DNA from: Escarpia spicata
Taxonomy: Eukaryota > Annelida > Polychaeta > Sabellida > Siboglinidae
Direction: 5' to 3'
Assembly: GCA_963995525.1 (NCBI GenBank)
Contig: OZ023206.1
Span: 45,291,218 to 45,355,217 of the forward strand
Length of the DNA stretch: 64,000 nucleotides
In this document: positions 59,220 to 64,000 of the stretch, piece by piece
Layout of the letters: every line of letters begins with the position of its first letter
Position numbering within the stretch: position 1 is the stretch's first letter
Notes under the pieces: model-generated
Seen by the model: only the letters and a program-made list of their open reading frames with translations
Told to the model about the DNA's origin: nothing
Database searches by the model: none
Position numbers and translations under genes: made by a program

Positions 59220-59640
59220 GTTAAACCTATTTGGAAGAATCGGTGGGTGGAGGCTGTGACGGGTTGCCGAGGCGTGTTGGCAACCTGGTGCGTATGAAGA
59301 CAGTGCTGACCGTGGGTCTCCACATAGCAGTGATTGTCAGAAACGGGCCGGGCAACGTAGGGCGACGACAGGCGTGGGCAGTGAAGTTTGTCAAGTACGG
59401 ACGTAGTGGCTGGGCGCGACAGCGTGATCGACGGCCAAGGCGGATGCGACAGCGTAATCGACGCCAAGGTCAGGCAGGGTACAGCGGCAGCACAGCATGG
59501 CATCGTGAACGCAACGATCGGGGAGCGGACCACGGTCTGACCAGTCGGGGACCGAACGGGATCGCGCGGCTGAACCGGACCGCCGCGAAGGGGCGAACGG
59601 AGTCTGTTAATGACTACGTGGCTCAATCACACGTAGTGAG
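59220..59640. other. GC-rich island open on both strands, unidentified
   Basis: Clearly more GC- and CpG-rich than the neighbourhood; open for about 150 codons on the plus strand (59231-59683, very arginine-rich) and 146 on the minus strand (59626-59186). No motif recognised. Could be a CpG-rich promoter region, a remnant of a mobile element, or an exon. Confidence 0.35.
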
Positions 59641-59754
59641 GAGACAGTTTGATATCCGTATTATTTATCGTAATGTCAGCTAGCAATCCTTGCCTGAATG
59701 AAATGTTATGTTAGTGTCAATCAGATACTGTTATCCGGGTACATTCGGATTTAT

Positions 59755-60540
59755 ATAATCAAATCAATCAAATAAAAATTACTTTATTGTCTGTCCTAAA
59801 ACAATACACGTTAAAACATAAAATTATCCTTAGGCTCATCCGTCGACCATCGAATCAATCAATTATCTCTAAAAATAAAGATACCCATTTTACGAGCAAG
59901 ATGTGTATAAATAACACATTAACGTATCCTAACGTAAACATACCATACAAACGGACAATCAATTTAATAAATGTAAAGTTTTTTCGAGCATAAAAAACTA
60001 TCAAACCCAACCACTCCCAGAACACCAGAGAAGGGCACTAGTACGTCAATATCCGCATTGTCAAAACACACAATGACAAGAAACCGTGTAACTAATACCT
60101 GATGTGTGCAGATTAAAATAGTATATTGAATGATATTCACATAATATAAACATTCAAGTACACTCTCTCCTCCACCACCCACACCCAAACATGCAGCTCT
60201 ACTGATACATTATTTGAGAGCAGTATTCTCATATACATTCATTCGTGCAAGAGGAAATTTAATACGCCTGCCAGATAACACTTTCTGAAATGCTAAGTTA
60301 AGTGGATGGACATGATCATTGAAAATGTGAAATGCCTTCCTGGCAAGGGCATAGTTGTAGAGAGTGGACACCTGTCGCTGTTGCTGACCAATGAGTTTAC
60401 TAGCTATGTTAACAACCCGGCCCAAATATGTCTTTTGTTTAACAGTAAGATACTCAAACCAAGTTATGATGTTGAGTGATAAGATACTCTCAACAAGACT
60501 TCTGTACATAGTTCAAGGACATGTGAGCTGACACCAAAGC
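59755..60540 (-). pseudogene. 3' end of a Rex1-like LINE, minus strand
   Basis: From about 60509: YRSLVESILSLNIITWFEYL, TVKQKTYLGRVVNIASKLIG, LARKAFHIFNDHVHPLNLAF and LSGRRIKFPLARMNVYENT. This is the C-terminal tail of Rex1-type RTs (F-I-E-S, R-V-V, H-P-L-N, S-G-R-R-x-x-x-P). An AATAAAG and a TTGATTGATTTGATT tail at about 59790-59755 end the element. 5'-truncated. Confidence 0.75.
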
Positions 60541-60625
60541 TGCTGAGTTTCCTAAGTAAAACGAGACGTTGCTATGATTTTTTGTTCACCTGCAAGTTCA
60601 TTGAAAGTGAGCAGCTCCGTCATCC

Positions 60626-60897
60626 ATCCTAACTCGGTCGTCCCTCCTACCTCCGTCGTCCATCCAATCTCCTTCGTCCCTCCTGCGTCCGTTGTCCCTC
60701 CTACCTACGTCGTCAATGCTACCTCCGGCGTGTTCGATGTCCCTCCTACCTCCGTCGTCCTTTCTGTCTCCGTCGTCCCTCCTACCTTCATCGTCCATCT
60801 TACCTCCAACGTCCTTCCTACCTCCGTCAGCCATCTTTCCCCCCGTCTTCCTTCCTACCTCCATCTTCCCTCCTACCTACCTCGTCCATCGTCCATC
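60626..60897. repeat. 18-bp minisatellite, about 14 degenerate copies
   Basis: Unit near GTCGTCCCTCCTACCTCC. Plus-strand translation gives VVPPTS-like hexapeptides; openness follows from the 18-bp period. Confidence 0.92.
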
Positions 60898-60909
60898 GTA
60901 ACTTCGCGT

Positions 60910-61450
60910 TCATCTTATCGTTATCGTTCCTCATATTTCCGGTAGCAACGGATATTTCATTTCAAGTAAAGTTTGCAGTATATGCAACCACTGCAATGCA
61001 AATTCATATTAGCAGTACGAACTATGGTATCCTCACGTAATAATAGGATCTGTTTGTAGCTACATACAGGCGTGTTTACTTTCGCAGCGTCACCATCCTA
61101 ATACCGAAGGTTGGTACTAACGTATCTTACAAGTATTATTTAATATGTATAATTAATGGATATGTGTTCTTGTGTGCTAGTATGTACATTCACATAGGAC
61201 CCGGTGGGTCCAATGATCCAGTATATATACTTTATGCACTGTCTGCTCGGCGTCATTCACGCACCCTACCAGGAAGCAACTCTGTCAGTCCACGACAGGT
61301 TACACATATACCTCCTGTGTGGAATATGTTACTTTCCCTGGCAAAGACACCATGTAGAGTGTTTCTTCCGAAAGACACAGCAACCTGAGGTTAACGAAAT
61401 TGTCTAAGTTTCGAAACAGCGGTGGAACCTGTGTGCTTGTGTAAACGTGT
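60910..61450. other. No gene recognised
   Basis: Short frames at 61164-61407 without motif. Confidence 0.4.
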
Positions 61451-61459
61451 TTTTTGTGT

Positions 61460-61890
61460 AAGTGTGTATATATGTATGTGTGTACGTACATATATATGTA
61501 TGTATGTATGTATGTACGTATGTACGTATGTACGTATGTACGTATATACGTATGTACGTAAGTACGTATGTACGTATGTACGTATGTACGTATGTATGCA
61601 TGTGTGCATGTATGCATGTATGCATGTATCCATGTATGCATGTATGCACGTATGTACGTATGCAAGTATGGACGTATGGACGTATGCACGTATGAACGTA
61701 TGAACGTATGCACGTATGCCTGTACGCCTGCATGTGTGCATGCGTGCATGCGTGCATGCGTGCATGCGTGTATACTTGTATGCGTATATACATGTATGTA
61801 CGTATGTATGCGTGCATATACAGGGTGTATGTGCGTTTTCACGTGTGGACGTATACATGCTTGCACACATGTGGACATGTACGCATGTAA
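61460..61890. repeat. (GTAT/GTAC/GCAT)n tetranucleotide-type array
   Basis: Irregular array of TGTA, CGTA and TGCA tetranucleotides; frames on both strands are composition artefacts. Confidence 0.95.
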
Positions 61891-62024
61891 GCATGTAGGC
61901 ATAAGCGTTTAGTGTTTATTACTTATGGATACATACGTTTTGTATACATGTACGTCGGTATATATGTAAATATGTATGTTTTGTATGGTTAATTGTGGCT
62001 AGTTCAATAATATGTGTGTACGCA

Positions 62025-62330
62025 TTTACGTATTTAATCATATATTTATGTATTTGTGGTAGTATTCTGTCCATTATCACTAACGTAATTCATGCTGAGG
62101 TGTACGCAAACATGAATATCGTTCTTCTTTAAACCAAATTGGTAACTTCGCTGTTAACGCGGAAACAACGTATTTATTCATATATTAATGTATTTGTGTT
62201 AGTACATATGTACATGCACAGTTTTACACACCTGACATTATCACTGACGTATTTCCAGCTGTGATGTACAATAAATACCGTTCTTCTTTAAATGAAATTG
62301 GTAACTCCACTGTTAACACGGCAAAGTTGG
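62025..62330 (+). repeat. ~150-bp tandem duplication
   Basis: Segments at about 62025-62165 and 62166-62320 share CATATATT-ATGTATTTGTG, CATTATCACT-ACGTA and GTTCTTCTTTAAA..AAATTGG. Confidence 0.75.
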
Positions 62331-62493
62331 GGAAGTAGCAAAGACTACACCGCGGCAACAACAGAGACGTCCAGCTCGGCAATGTCGTCGTCGACGGCCA
62401 AGAGATGGAAACTCCGACTACGTGGACTTTCAGAGAGTGTGGGAAACCCGGGGAGTACATACAACTGCCCGTAGGCTACGTGCTAGCTTCGTT

Positions 62494-62945
<452 letters not shown>

Positions 62946-62987
62946 CTCGCAATGTAAATCATACTGTTGCGTAGATTACTTCATTTA

Positions 62988-63098
62988 AGACGGTGGTCGG
63001 AACATTTGGATTTCACGGTGAGCATTGCTGACAGCCAAAGTGGCGCCATCTGTTGATCATTTAAATATCCAAAACAACAGCTATTAATTTTGTGCATT
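62988..63098 (+). repeat. ~105-bp repeat, copy 2
   Basis: Copy of 62494-62599 including GGTTTCACGGTGAGCATT-type and GTGGCGCC(A/C)TCTGTTGATCA. Confidence 0.85.
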
Positions 63099-63169
63099 TG
63101 TTATTGACATGGTTTGATAATTTATTATTGGTTACTAGTGTGTCCGTGAGTGTGTGTATGTGCTTGTGC

Positions 63170-63580
<411 letters not shown>

Positions 63581-63861
63581 TAAGTAGATCCAGAGAGGTG
63601 AATACTTATGCTATCTTTGACGTTGCGCTACAACCATTAATTCACATAGACATAGAATATATTGCTGACATGTGGAGACATGTGAATTTCTTTAAGCTGA
63701 TCTTGGTGTTGTCTTTGTTACTAACTTACATAAATTTTAGCTTAGTTGTTTCTTTTGTAATGTTTGTGACTTTTATTTATATTGTGTGTGTTTGTGTTAG
63801 CGTGCGTGCGTGCGTGTGTGTACGTGCATGCTACGTATTATAATGTTTTTTTAATATCCAG

Positions 63862-64000
63862 TTGCTGCTGGAGACAGTGTCAGTCATTGCGATGGACGAA
63901 GTCAGCAGGTCAGTGTCCAACGACACAAGCATCGGCCGAGACACTGTGCACACCTTCTCGTACACCGGCAGTACTTTCACCTTAGACGTCCTCGTTACGT
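63862..64000 (+). CDS. Candidate exon with weak PKD-like sequence (cut by window end)
   Basis: Acceptor TTTTTTTAATATCCAG ends at 63861. The frame starting at 63862 is open to the window end (46 codons) and contains NDTSIGRDTVHTFSYTGSTF followed by TLDVLV. The H-x-F/Y-x-x-x-G-x-x-x-L-x-V-x-V pattern recalls the second half of a PKD (Ig-like) repeat, as found in polycystins and other extracellular proteins. The other two frames are also open, so the frame choice rests on this resemblance alone. The region is GC-richer than the flank, which supports an exon. Confidence 0.35.
   Translation, partial: MLLETVSVIAMDEVSRSVSNDTSIGRDTVHTFSYTGSTFTLDVLVT

Noticed and set aside
61300..61912. Long His/Thr/Tyr- or Val/Cys/Met-rich frames on both strands
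   Set aside because: Products of tetranucleotide and GT repeats. The same holds for the frames at 18.2-18.9, 21.9-22.2, 62.5-63.0 and 63.1-63.6 kb.

Overview
This window is metazoan, most likely from a marine invertebrate. It is AT-rich and intron-like, with spliceosomal exon signals, dense long microsatellites (GT, CA, GA, AGGC, TGTA) and a mixed load of decayed transposons: Ty3/gypsy, another LTR element, several non-LTR clades, hAT, piggyBac, MITEs and a tRNA-type SINE. No rRNA, CRISPR, operon or bacterial feature was seen. A phylum cannot be fixed from sequence alone; a mollusc or other lophotrochozoan, or an invertebrate deuterostome, would fit.

Layout. 1-2.3 kb: broken Ty3/gypsy pol. 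3.1-4.5 kb: LINE remnant ending at a hAT-like terminus. 7.4-10 kb: LINE apparently split by a hAT transposase relic. 10.5-12 kb: minus-strand LINE whose coding sequence has expanded into a 50-bp tandem array. 12.9-14.2 kb: GA/AGGC satellite block. 14.3 kb: a plus-strand exon encoding the first half of a PLAT (LH2) domain. 16.3-16.5 kb: 200-base assembly gap. 20.3-21.9 kb: minus-strand LTR-element pol. 23.9-24.2 kb: a minus-strand exon encoding the second half of a PLAT domain, phase-compatible with the first. 24.7-31.9 kb: a ~7.2-kb inverted-repeat element with arms of 3 kb or more carrying NADAR-domain and C2H2-finger coding remnants. 32.6-39.8 kb: nested LINEs, a 59-bp array and an L2 element. 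40.4-47.5 kb: a second, related inverted-repeat element interrupted by about 4 kb of insertions. 48.4-52.2 kb: a piggyBac element with a nearly intact two-exon transposase. 52.4-52.9 kb: a hAT MITE with target-site duplication. 54.9-57.0 kb: a third inverted-repeat element with a C2H2-like ORF. 57-64 kb: LINE remnant, minisatellites, and a terminal exon candidate with weak PKD-like character.

Host genes are represented only by isolated exons (PLAT halves, possible PKD-like exon), so most of the window is probably intron or intergenic space. The main candidate for a new system is the family of long inverted-repeat elements (three in 33 kb) with zinc-finger ORFs, with a NADAR domain in one of them. 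The most surprising structural signal is the single PLAT domain split over two exons on opposite strands, which suggests an inversion or a mis-oriented contig near the gap. All identifications are from reading the sequence and family knowledge; no database search was run.
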